A stretch of DNA of 64,000 nucleotides, from the IMG/VR virus record IMGVR_UViG_3300032087_005453, positions 43,437 through 107,436 of that record; one strand, written 5' to 3'. The notes below the pieces were generated by a model. That model did no database searches. It worked only from the letters and a program-made list of their open reading frames with translations, and was not told the DNA's origin. This stretch comes from a virus. Of the stretch, positions 8,578 to 17,674 are shown piece by piece. The number at the start of each line of letters is the position of its first letter. Position 1 is the stretch's first letter. The position numbers were made by a program, and so were the translations under genes.

Positions 8578-9490
8578 GTGTGAATGTATTTTTAGTGACT
8601 TCTGCGAAAGACATGTTGAATCAAAAACCATTCACGAGTATAGGAGATGTAAATCTTCTGACTTTTACAGAAGACAAAAAGATATTATGATTTATGGGTT
8701 TACACTAGATAATCTCTCTACAGAAGAAGGCATATTTGTAAAAAATATTCAATCAAATCTAAAAAGATTATATGATCTTAAACAGAATTTAAGCAAAGAA
8801 TATACAATATCTCAAGATGATTTATCAAATACAAAGTTGTACGTATTAGGTCATAGTCAAGCAAAATTAGATTCGCTACCTAAGCTTGAATATACTCAAA
8901 AAATTAATCTTGAAACACTAGATTATGGAAAGTATTCAAAATATGCTGTTCCAGAACTGTGTGAAAACAGATTCTACTTTTATGACTTTGAATGTCCAGA
9001 AACAGTTGGGACAGTAACTTCATCATGGAGAGAAAAGTACGTAATACCTAATGTGCAAATTGAGAACTTCTTCGACTGGGAAGAATCAAAGGTGTTGTTC
9101 AGCAATCCAGATGAGAATATTGTGCTGTGTGCTTTTTATGCACATTTACAAAAATACGAAAATCAGAATAAATACTTTGAGGATTTATTGTATGATTTAG
9201 GACTGCAAGATTTACGCAATGTAGGCGTATGGGCGAATCAAATCATCTGTAAAAGGGAGATATTCCAAGAGTTAAAAGAATTCATGATAGAGGCAATTAT
9301 CAAGCTCTTGGATCTACACAAAAAGTGTGATCTATTTTCAGGCCCACAACACCCCAAATTTAATCTAGTAAGATACAACAATAGAGGTTTGGGGTTGCTT
9401 GCTGAAGAGATATCGGCACGATGGTTTTGTAGCCGCGAGGATATTACTACCATAGAGGTCCAAAAAATTAACTCTAGTTGGTATCACTAG
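8561..9490 (+). CDS. Protein with N-terminal Cys/His module, unknown function
   Basis: A 309-residue protein. The N-terminus has a compact Cys/His module: CEC, then C at 16, RH, another His and C at 30 (ECECIFSDFCERH...HEYRRC). The same spacing recurs in the proteins at 9474-9929 and 38528-39544, so it looks like a portable metal-binding module. The remainder is alpha/beta, rich in aromatic residues and not recognised. The start overlaps the preceding gene by 17 bases, and the end overlaps by 17 bases the convergent - strand gene, so the two large transcription units meet tail to tail here. Confidence 0.6.
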   Translation: MKRYLECECIFSDFCERHVESKTIHEYRRCKSSDFYRRQKDIMIYGFTLDNLSTEEGIFVKNIQSNLKRLYDLKQNLSKEYTISQDDLSNTKLYVLGHSQAKLDSLPKLEYTQKINLETLDYGKYSKYAVPELCENRFYFYDFECPETVGTVTSSWREKYVIPNVQIENFFDWEESKVLFSNPDENIVLCAFYAHLQKYENQNKYFEDLLYDLGLQDLRNVGVWANQIICKREIFQELKEFMIEAIIKLLDLHKKCDLFSGPQHPKFNLVRYNNRGLGLLAEEISARWFCSREDITTIEVQKINSSWYH

Positions 9491-9929
9491 GCCACTTGCC
9501 AATTGGGCATGATGAACTCCTCCATTTAGCTTTTTTATCTAAAAAGCATCCGCATTTAGCACATCTTCTATCAGTACGCATATACTCACAGCCTTCGCAT
9601 ATTTTGAGTCTTTCTAAGTACTGATCATCAGAGACAACATTTAACCCATCCTTTACATGTGCTGCTGTTGCCGAGGCAAGATTTTTAGCCTGCGTCATCA
9701 TACTTGGAAGAGGTTTATCTTCTTTCTTTTCAGGTGTTTGTGGCTCTTCCTTCTTCTTTTTGCCTTTTATGCAATTTACAAAACTCTGTAGCGGCCCTTT
9801 ACACTTCTCCCAAAGATTAAAGTATTTTATATTTGTTTGACATAATTTATGTAAATGTGCATTCTTATTAACTTCATGTCTATTACAATATCCGGCCAGA
9901 GGACATTCACATGGTGTTTTTTTGTCCAT
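9474..9929 (-). CDS. Cys-rich protein with two metal-binding-like modules
   Basis: A 151-residue protein read from ATG 9929, with GGAG six to seven bases upstream; a TTG at 9941 also opens the frame. The N-terminus carries the CEC...GYCNRH...HLHKLC module seen in the 8561 gene. A Lys/Glu/Pro-rich linker follows. The C-terminus is a zinc-ribbon-like segment with CEGC, CAKCGC and a final Cys. A shuttle or regulatory role is possible, but the function is unknown. It is the last gene of the - strand unit and may have its own promoter at 9998-10005. Confidence 0.6.
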   Translation of the reverse strand: MDKKTPCECPLAGYCNRHEVNKNAHLHKLCQTNIKYFNLWEKCKGPLQSFVNCIKGKKKKEEPQTPEKKEDKPLPSMMTQAKNLASATAAHVKDGLNVVSDDQYLERLKICEGCEYMRTDRRCAKCGCFLDKKAKWRSSSCPIGKWPSDTN

Positions 9930-9997
9930 CAATATCTCCAATCACTTTATAAAAGCTTTCCTGTTTCTATCTATATTATAGAACAAATCGTAATCTT

Positions 9998-10005
9998 ATT
10001 TATAC
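9998..10005 (-). promoter_or_regulatory. Candidate T4-like late promoter TATAAATA
   Basis: The - strand reads exactly TATAAATA, the late-promoter sequence recognised by T4 gp55-type factors, about 70 bases before the start at 9929. The window encodes a short sigma-like protein (55546-56031) that might use it. A single exact 8-mer in AT-rich DNA is weak evidence. Confidence 0.35.
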
Positions 10006-10017
10006 ATAAAATTAATT

Positions 10018-13000
10018 TTAACTCTGTGTTAAGTTTATCAACAGATTACTATCACTACAAGTTTGGTATCTGATCGCAGCAGAACATCCGCATTCTGGAT
10101 TTAAATGTACTGCACCATTAGCTTCAAGCTGATAGTTTTTATAGTCCGATGTGCCAACAGCCGCTGAGTGTCCAACACCACTCCAGGCATATCCACTACT
10201 TAAAATATTACATATAGTTGTTGTTCCTTGACAGCATCCACTATCGTCGAATTTATCATACCCACAGCCTTTATTGGCAAAACAGCAGTCAGTTGCGGGA
10301 TCTAGTTCCAAAAAGTTTGTTCCTAAATATGTGACACCATCACACTCCCATGCCCATCCAGTAGATGCTAGTTCTGTGATATATAGTGTTCCGCCAACGT
10401 CAACAATATTATTAAACTCAGAAATTTCATCTGCCAAGGTTGTTGTTCCATCACAACAACTCCACGGAACACACGTACCGAAAAAGCAGGGTTCGCAATT
10501 TGGAATATAATGATTAAAGTCGGGACTTACTTGTGCTGATCCACCAACTATAAACATATCATCAACAAGTTCATCGATAACATAGGCACCAGTTGTGCCT
10601 GTCTGTACGTCACAGTTGCCTCCTGAGTCCACAGGGAATTCTCCAGTAGCAATAACTTGTGCTACTGTTTTGTATACTTCAACACAGGTGAAAGAATCTG
10701 GTTGATCTTGTCTTGGACTAGCATATCCGCAAACTGTATCTTCACAGTCTTGACACACAACTGGCTTAGTCATCCCTCCGCAGAATTCAGAAGGAATATC
10801 TGTGAGAATATAGTCAAGATTAGTTGGATCATCGTTTGTGTTTTTTCTTCTAATGTTTGAGGTACAGCAATCAACATCGACCATAATCTTAAACGGATTA
10901 AGTAAACACTCGTCTACACCACTAGCAACTGATCTTTGTAGATAATAAGTAAAGCTGGTTTCTTTGTTGTTAGCCCATGTTTTTGGTGCGTGTAGTCCAG
11001 CCGCTATACTTTGATCAGAATGCGTCCATACTGGAATACATCCAGTTGTTGGCACAATACAACTCTTCACATCGTTCAATTGCCTAAAATTATTTCTGTC
11101 AATACCCATTAAAGGAAGAACGTCCTGAACAATAAGTTCTGTATCATCAATACCAATACCGCCCATCAACTGCTGTTGAATATCTGTATCGCAAGTATCA
11201 ATGAATGGAGCTATATTTTCAGTTTCCAATTCAAGATCTGTTCCGCTTAAGTCTTGATACCCATCATGCCAAGGAGAAAAAGTTCTCGTTGCATTTGCGG
11301 TACAAATTTGCATAGAACCAAATCTTGTAACGATAGTTCCAGAAGCGTGAGTTCTTCTTGGAAAGAACATTTTATTACAATAAAGTTCGGCACCACACGA
11401 TGTTTGATCTTGTAAACAACTATGCCGAGCATTTACTGCTAATGTTCCAGATGTACCAACTGGGCTAAAAAATTCACCACTAGAAAAAATTCCAATATTT
11501 GTAGAACCGTCTTCAGTTGTTGGACATTGAGGTTGATATCCTCCAGCGGCATCACTTAACGCAAGATTGTAGATATATGTACCATTTCCGGTAGTGAATC
11601 CAGACTCATAAAACAAATTATAATAATTCCATAGTACATCACCACTTGGATCAACCGGTTGATTTGTGAATAGAAAATCTTGACCAGCATGTAAACCTGT
11701 AGGCTGACTAACTAGACATGGTAAACCTGAATTCCATGCTGGAGTTACGCTATCGGCAGGGTTAGCATAAGCAATAGATTCACAGCCACTTTGTGCTGGA
11801 TCACCTTCGTAGTATTGATATCCGCCATACGCCTTAGTAAAACACTGTAATGGACCTCCTCCATCAGGTGTTTTTAATTCCTGCCAAGTTCTATCATGGG
11901 TATGATATTCTCTGGATACATGTAACCTATATCCATCACCTAAATATCCACTAGATAAACACTCTACTTTACTGACCAACATTATCTCAGGATAGCAACT
12001 TCTTCTATTAACTTGTATCCCAGAAGCTTCTTTTTGTGATCCACTTGGGAAAGGTATTGGATAACTACAAAGACCAGCACCAACATTAGCATTGTCAGCA
12101 CAATCTTGTAGCTCACAATCATCAGGAGTTAAACCACAGCCTTCCGGTGCGTTTTTCTTTTCCGGCTTGTTGATATAGTGTAAAACTCCAGATTCAAATT
12201 GATTAATACCCTCGCTTTTCCATCTACAAGCTGATTCAGAAGTAGCCGAGTATGGACCATATCCAATAAAATCATAATCTTCAATTCCATAGATGATTGG
12301 ACCAACAACCCCAAAATCTCCAGAAAAGGAAACAGATTTTATTAGAGGATTAACACATCCACTACTAGTATTATCTGTTGATATGGTTCCACTGGCGGCA
12401 CAAGCATCCCAATCGATAATTCTGGCTAGCTGTTCATTACAGTCGCATGTACACGCACCTAAATAAGACCTGGGTATTTCACTGATATCGTAATCTCCAC
12501 AATTACAGCATACATCTGGACATTCGCAAAAAGATCTACCGGCTGGTTGGCCGGAAGCACACTGAAAACCACCTGGACAGCCAACAAAACCACTCGCACC
12601 ATATGCATCCGGACCTATACAGCCATATTCTATCACGGAAAAATTACATCCAAATGCGTTATTCGCTAAAAGCACATCATTAACATAATCAAATCTTATA
12701 TAATCTTCTAGTTTTGCTTGAGTAACGCCATCTGTTCTTATTGCATGTTCTGGAGTTATTTCAAACAGGTCAGCATACTGATCATGTACTAAAACAAAAG
12801 AAGTATCTAATTGTAAATCAGTATCTGCGGATGGATAGTGATGTTGACAACCTATTCCGTCAGCATCAGGATTAAATATCTTATAAATAGGGTTGTTGTC
12901 TGTGCCTTGATCTATATAATTAGCGATATCAATATATCCACTTGGATAAGGTTTAAATAGAAACTCTAGCATTTCTGGACAAGCTAATCTCATCGAAACA

Positions 13001-15876
13001 TAAGTCGTATAAGGAAGTCCATCTCTAGTTCCAGCAGTGATATTACCATCAGTTTCTATAAAATTATCTTCCCAATTCCAACCAGTAAGTTTTACAAAAG
13101 AGTTAGCGGTATTCCATGTGGAATAACCAAGTAATAAACTTTGAGTTCCAGTTCCATATGCAAATATTGGTTCTAGAGTAACCGAATTACCAGTTGCTAA
13201 CTGACAGGTATTACCCGTATATGGATTTTGTAAATTTTCTACATAATCATCAAAGTTGTCAAAAATTCCACCACTGCCCTTGGCTTCGCATGGTCCTGGC
13301 CATCCACTCGCACAAGTGTAGTTTATAGGAGCTTCTCTTATGCCTTTGTATAAGCAATAATTAAAACCATGCTCTCCAGTAATTGTGTTGTAGCTATATT
13401 TGGTATCCAAACCTTGTAGTGTAGCAGTTATTGCTGTTTCCTCCATTTGAGGAGTAACACATTGAAGGCAAGAATCGTCGTGGTCAATTTCAATTAAAAA
13501 GGGAACATTGTCAGTGGGCCATCCACTTTGTGCGGTTCCACATCTATCAAATGACAGATAATTAAAACTTTGAGACCCTCCGCAGTCGGTGTAAGAACCA
13601 CTGGTCAATGTATTCCTAAAATATGGTGCTACCAACCTTCCTGATTCGTCGGCCACACCCCAGAAAGGATAATTACCAGTTCCGATAAAAGGGGGATCTC
13701 CTCCATCAGCTTGACCGCTAAACATGACATCTGGATTTGAGAATTCCCAATATACTGGTTCGTTGTTTCCAGACCCCGGTGTTGTATTTCTAGCATCTCC
13801 TTGTTGAATGAGCTGACTAAATCCATTACTGATAACAGACATTCTGTCATCTTTTTGCTGGCCGCATAAACTTCTCATGTATCCATAAGTTGTGTATGGT
13901 TGCTTGATATTACAAACCCAGTCAAATGTATCAAATCCACAGCATGGAGGATCTGCTATACCGCACTCATTAAATGCTTGGTCTTTTTGGAACTTAGGTT
14001 CTTGACACCCATACTCATCTGGATATAAATCCCATTTAGGAAAGCTTGGGAAGGTTATTGGTGATGTAATATATTCCCACTGAGGAGAGTTTACACGTCC
14101 GTCAATGCTGTCGCAATCACAAGGAACTTCCGGTTTGATCATCGCACCCCTGGCATCGTCCAGATTGATGAACATATTAATCTCAAGACCAGCAAGTCCA
14201 CTTCTTAGTTGATCTATATTAGTTGGTAGTGAATTATTCCAATCAGCAAAAGGTAGACCACTTGAATCAAAGTTACATGTATCATAAAAATTAGCACCAC
14301 GATAAACAAAAGACATTCTTGGAATTCGTTGGGTATTCCATTCTGTTCCGCCACCACATCCGTTAAAAGAGTAAGTTTGAGTGATACAGCCCGGAAACAT
14401 ATCCAGAGTATTACGCTTCGTAGCACATGTGAAATTTCTACCTATTTCAAAGTTTCTTTTTTGATCACGTCGTGTATTTAGGTCGTATAAATCCACTTCA
14501 AAGAATGGACCGTTGTATGGCATTTTTCTTTCATATACCGGAACATCACCATCCAACAACACTGTTCCATCAGTATCAACTGAAGGATATGATTTATCTG
14601 TTCTTACTGTGCCACTTGCCACAGTCGGAGTAATAGAATCAAATGGTGCTATAAATCTATTTTCCGGAAACCTATTAGATTGCCTTAGATTCTTCGCGTT
14701 GTTGAACGCTCTACCAAAATCGTTGTGGTAGTTGGTATCAAGATTTGCTCTTTTATAGGTATTGTCTACCCCGTAAGCAAAATTACTACAGCATGTTGAT
14801 GGGTCATAGCTGTTGCCCATAACCCATGTGCCGGATTCGTTGATTGGTGTGGTGAAGTTTTCCTGACCAAAAGTTCCGGCAAGAAAAACTCTTGTGCTAC
14901 TGCCTTGATCAGAAACATCAACAATCTTAAAGTGGTTGCTATAAGTATCATCTAAACCATTAAGATCAAGATGTATTGATCCTCCACGAAACAAAGCATC
15001 AGCAGAAGTGCCATTGTAAGAAACATCAGCATATGCTAAATTATTAACAGCGGTGTTTCTGACGATTTCGTTAACTACACCTTTGTATCTATCTACAACA
15101 CTGCCATCAGGTAAACATGAAGGATAATCACCTAACGCTCTATATCTGAACGGATCGTAGTTTGAAAGGAAATTTCTATGTCTAATTAATGATTGTTTTG
15201 CTCCAGTTGGTGCAACTCCTGTTGGTGGAGTGCCAGAAGTACAAACCGATGCCACGGTAATAAACTCGCCAAAGTTTCCAGAGTTTGGAGTTTCTACGTC
15301 TACGAGCCTCCATGCACCAGTAGCATTTTTATAAATACCATCGGCAAATAAGATCTTGTTTCCAAGACCAAAGTTTTCTGGGTATTTCTTGAAGATCTGA
15401 GTGGGATCATTGTCGTCGCAGGACGCTCCATCGCTAGTTGGTCTGCCGCCATCTGCACTTTGACCAGCCTGTTGGTCTACCAAATAAATCTCTGCTCCAC
15501 CACGTTCTATGCCATCTTCATAACCATCAGAACCATAATGTATAACACCAGTGGGTGTATAAACAGATCTATAAAATACATCTGGTCGTTGCTCATTAGC
15601 ATATGGACCCTGAGTGACCATTCCGCATGTTTTTGTGGCAAAATGGTTTTCATCATATCCATCAAAGAAATCAAAGTGACCATCATTAAAAAATGCCCAC
15701 CCAGAAATCAGCACGTTTGTTTCATTCGATCCAAAACCCCAAAAGGTTGGGTTGGCAATTAATTTCACGTTCAGATGTTTAGGAAGACCAACATTTGCAG
15801 TTTCCTCTAAACAGAACTGTGTTTGTATACAATCTGAGCCGCACGAATAGCAGCCTTCGTAAATGTCTCCAGCCAT
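10018..15876 (-). CDS. Giant cysteine-rich tail-tip/adhesin candidate
   Basis: A 1952-residue protein, the last large gene of the tail block. It is exceptionally rich in Cys, including CC, CxC and CxxC clusters along the whole length (CEDTVCGYAS, CPDVCCNCGDYD, CFFGTCVPWSCCDG), and also in Gly, Ser, Asn, Asp and Tyr. No membrane segment or family domain is recognisable. Position after the hub-like and tip genes suggests a surface-exposed tip, side fibre or receptor-binding protein. Many disulfides or metal sites would be surprising for a protein folded in a reducing cytoplasm. Related cysteine motifs occur at the C-terminus of the preceding gene. AGGA precedes the start. Confidence 0.6.
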   Translation of the reverse strand: MAGDIYEGCYSCGSDCIQTQFCLEETANVGLPKHLNVKLIANPTFWGFGSNETNVLISGWAFFNDGHFDFFDGYDENHFATKTCGMVTQGPYANEQRPDVFYRSVYTPTGVIHYGSDGYEDGIERGGAEIYLVDQQAGQSADGGRPTSDGASCDDNDPTQIFKKYPENFGLGNKILFADGIYKNATGAWRLVDVETPNSGNFGEFITVASVCTSGTPPTGVAPTGAKQSLIRHRNFLSNYDPFRYRALGDYPSCLPDGSVVDRYKGVVNEIVRNTAVNNLAYADVSYNGTSADALFRGGSIHLDLNGLDDTYSNHFKIVDVSDQGSSTRVFLAGTFGQENFTTPINESGTWVMGNSYDPSTCCSNFAYGVDNTYKRANLDTNYHNDFGRAFNNAKNLRQSNRFPENRFIAPFDSITPTVASGTVRTDKSYPSVDTDGTVLLDGDVPVYERKMPYNGPFFEVDLYDLNTRRDQKRNFEIGRNFTCATKRNTLDMFPGCITQTYSFNGCGGGTEWNTQRIPRMSFVYRGANFYDTCNFDSSGLPFADWNNSLPTNIDQLRSGLAGLEINMFINLDDARGAMIKPEVPCDCDSIDGRVNSPQWEYITSPITFPSFPKWDLYPDEYGCQEPKFQKDQAFNECGIADPPCCGFDTFDWVCNIKQPYTTYGYMRSLCGQQKDDRMSVISNGFSQLIQQGDARNTTPGSGNNEPVYWEFSNPDVMFSGQADGGDPPFIGTGNYPFWGVADESGRLVAPYFRNTLTSGSYTDCGGSQSFNYLSFDRCGTAQSGWPTDNVPFLIEIDHDDSCLQCVTPQMEETAITATLQGLDTKYSYNTITGEHGFNYCLYKGIREAPINYTCASGWPGPCEAKGSGGIFDNFDDYVENLQNPYTGNTCQLATGNSVTLEPIFAYGTGTQSLLLGYSTWNTANSFVKLTGWNWEDNFIETDGNITAGTRDGLPYTTYVSMRLACPEMLEFLFKPYPSGYIDIANYIDQGTDNNPIYKIFNPDADGIGCQHHYPSADTDLQLDTSFVLVHDQYADLFEITPEHAIRTDGVTQAKLEDYIRFDYVNDVLLANNAFGCNFSVIEYGCIGPDAYGASGFVGCPGGFQCASGQPAGRSFCECPDVCCNCGDYDISEIPRSYLGACTCDCNEQLARIIDWDACAASGTISTDNTSSGCVNPLIKSVSFSGDFGVVGPIIYGIEDYDFIGYGPYSATSESACRWKSEGINQFESGVLHYINKPEKKNAPEGCGLTPDDCELQDCADNANVGAGLCSYPIPFPSGSQKEASGIQVNRRSCYPEIMLVSKVECLSSGYLGDGYRLHVSREYHTHDRTWQELKTPDGGGPLQCFTKAYGGYQYYEGDPAQSGCESIAYANPADSVTPAWNSGLPCLVSQPTGLHAGQDFLFTNQPVDPSGDVLWNYYNLFYESGFTTGNGTYIYNLALSDAAGGYQPQCPTTEDGSTNIGIFSSGEFFSPVGTSGTLAVNARHSCLQDQTSCGAELYCNKMFFPRRTHASGTIVTRFGSMQICTANATRTFSPWHDGYQDLSGTDLELETENIAPFIDTCDTDIQQQLMGGIGIDDTELIVQDVLPLMGIDRNNFRQLNDVKSCIVPTTGCIPVWTHSDQSIAAGLHAPKTWANNKETSFTYYLQRSVASGVDECLLNPFKIMVDVDCCTSNIRRKNTNDDPTNLDYILTDIPSEFCGGMTKPVVCQDCEDTVCGYASPRQDQPDSFTCVEVYKTVAQVIATGEFPVDSGGNCDVQTGTTGAYVIDELVDDMFIVGGSAQVSPDFNHYIPNCEPCFFGTCVPWSCCDGTTTLADEISEFNNIVDVGGTLYITELASTGWAWECDGVTYLGTNFLELDPATDCCFANKGCGYDKFDDSGCCQGTTTICNILSSGYAWSGVGHSAAVGTSDYKNYQLEANGAVHLNPECGCSAAIRYQTCSDSNLLINLTQS

Positions 15877-15894
15877 TATATCCTATTTCCTATT

Positions 15895-17667
15895 TTAGAA
15901 TGAATTGATGAGAGTAGTATCTTCACCACACCATTCACAAGTTTTAAAACCTTGAGTTTGTATTTTCATACTACATGTTTGTAATAGTCCAGCATCACAT
16001 TCCACATGTGTAACAAATTGTTGTGATTTAAATTCAGCTTGTAAAATCCAATGTATTGGTAAGGATTCTGTTTGTACCGTAGCATCGTTAGGATATACAT
16101 CTACTGAACATGATGCATTGTTTGGAAATCCAGCAGATGGGGTAAGTGTTCCACCAGTTATTTCACCCCCAACAACTGTTAAGGCAATATCAGTACATAT
16201 GTTACATCCACCAACTGGAACAGCAAAGGCACCAAAAGTATACCCAGTTCCACCATCTACAACGTTAATACTAGCATTGCCACTGGCGTCAGTAGTTAAT
16301 GTAACAACGCCATCTTGTCCAGTACCTCCAGTAAAACTACCAGTATTGATCTTCTTCTTTCTTCCGGTATTGACTGTAAAGGCTAGATCTCCAACATCCA
16401 AATTTTGCCTTAATGGGTTTTCGATGAGAATCTTTTTGTTTTCTATAATTGTTCCGCTGCTCTCGTGTCTAGGAAAAGTTCCCGAAGGACATGGGTTAGA
16501 AACATGTCCACAGTCATGACAGTCTTCTGACCAACTATTATAATAGTCCCCGGCACCAACAGCATCTCTAGTATCTCTAATCACAAATGCTTCGTAATAA
16601 GGAAACTCTAGTCCAGCAAAATCTAATTGTTCATATACGCCAGTATTGTCTGGATTTCCAGTATAAGCAACATATTCCGCATCATAGATTGGATCATCAG
16701 CGACAAATGTTCTTTGTACACTTGGTGAATTTCTTGAGAATTGAGATCTGTTATAACTTCTATCTACTTCATATGAAAAGTTTGGAGGATTGTATGTATT
16801 TGTGACCTTGACGAGTGAAATAATTGTTGTATTACCACCAGTCCAAACACCTCTTGCTTCATCCCATCTTAAATCAACTGGGCCAGATTTCCATACGGCA
16901 GGGTTCCACATAGCTTCTGGATGAATGTTGGATATTCCATTGATAGTAGCATCACCAGTTGGAACCGGATCTCCATCCGTATTGTATCCCCAACCAGTCA
17001 TCACAAGCGGTGCTCTTAACCCAACACCTCTAATGCCAGAAATTTCTGCTGTGTGTCTAGCAAAGTGATCTCTTTCGAAAGAATATGAAACCGGAGCACC
17101 TTTACCAGATGGATAAATACCTGTAACTTCTGGATCGTAAGGATTGTGATTCAAAGCAAACGATATGCTGTGACCACCACTTGTCCAAGGATCATCTTCA
17201 ACAAAATCCGAAGTACCTGACACATCTATATAGGTTGTCAGATTATCGAATGGGTTAAATGGATTTAAAGTTTTGCTATTAGGATCAGAAGTGTTTGTAG
17301 GATTTGTCCAAGTTGGCAAGAATGGACCCGCTCGACCAGAATCAGAATGTGTAGAGTATGGTGCAAAGATACCATCCAGACCTATTGCACCCATACTGTT
17401 CCAGGGGTGAAAATCAGAATTATTGCCAGTAACATCTATAAAATCCCTTGAACTTTCCAAGAAGGAATCGTGATCAAGAATACCAATTGATACAGACGGA
17501 ATAGCACTATACACTCCGGACATAATTGGAGAATCGACGCCGGTTCCAATAATTGTACCCGTAGCCTCAATATTTCCTTGTGCCCGAAGCGTAGTAGCGA
17601 TTTCACCAACAATTAGAGAATTATTTCTTCTAATATTGTTATAATCAGGTTCTTTATTTGTAGGCAT
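15895..17667 (-). CDS. Tail-associated protein with Cys-rich C-terminus
   Basis: A 590-residue protein, mostly a beta-rich Gly/Ser/Asn/Asp composition typical of phage tail proteins. It has a glycine-rich module around residues 440-480 (GGTGQDGVVTL, VDGGTGYTFG) like repeats in viral adhesins, and Cys pairs (CHDCGH, CNIC, CEWCGED) towards the end. No enzyme motif is seen. It lies 18 bases from the giant Cys-rich gene and 7 bases from the hub-like gene, all on one transcript. A tip or fibre component is the likely role; AAGGA precedes the start. Confidence 0.55.
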   Translation of the reverse strand: MPTNKEPDYNNIRRNNSLIVGEIATTLRAQGNIEATGTIIGTGVDSPIMSGVYSAIPSVSIGILDHDSFLESSRDFIDVTGNNSDFHPWNSMGAIGLDGIFAPYSTHSDSGRAGPFLPTWTNPTNTSDPNSKTLNPFNPFDNLTTYIDVSGTSDFVEDDPWTSGGHSISFALNHNPYDPEVTGIYPSGKGAPVSYSFERDHFARHTAEISGIRGVGLRAPLVMTGWGYNTDGDPVPTGDATINGISNIHPEAMWNPAVWKSGPVDLRWDEARGVWTGGNTTIISLVKVTNTYNPPNFSYEVDRSYNRSQFSRNSPSVQRTFVADDPIYDAEYVAYTGNPDNTGVYEQLDFAGLEFPYYEAFVIRDTRDAVGAGDYYNSWSEDCHDCGHVSNPCPSGTFPRHESSGTIIENKKILIENPLRQNLDVGDLAFTVNTGRKKKINTGSFTGGTGQDGVVTLTTDASGNASINVVDGGTGYTFGAFAVPVGGCNICTDIALTVVGGEITGGTLTPSAGFPNNASCSVDVYPNDATVQTESLPIHWILQAEFKSQQFVTHVECDAGLLQTCSMKIQTQGFKTCEWCGEDTTLINSF

Positions 17668-17674
17668 AATGTCC

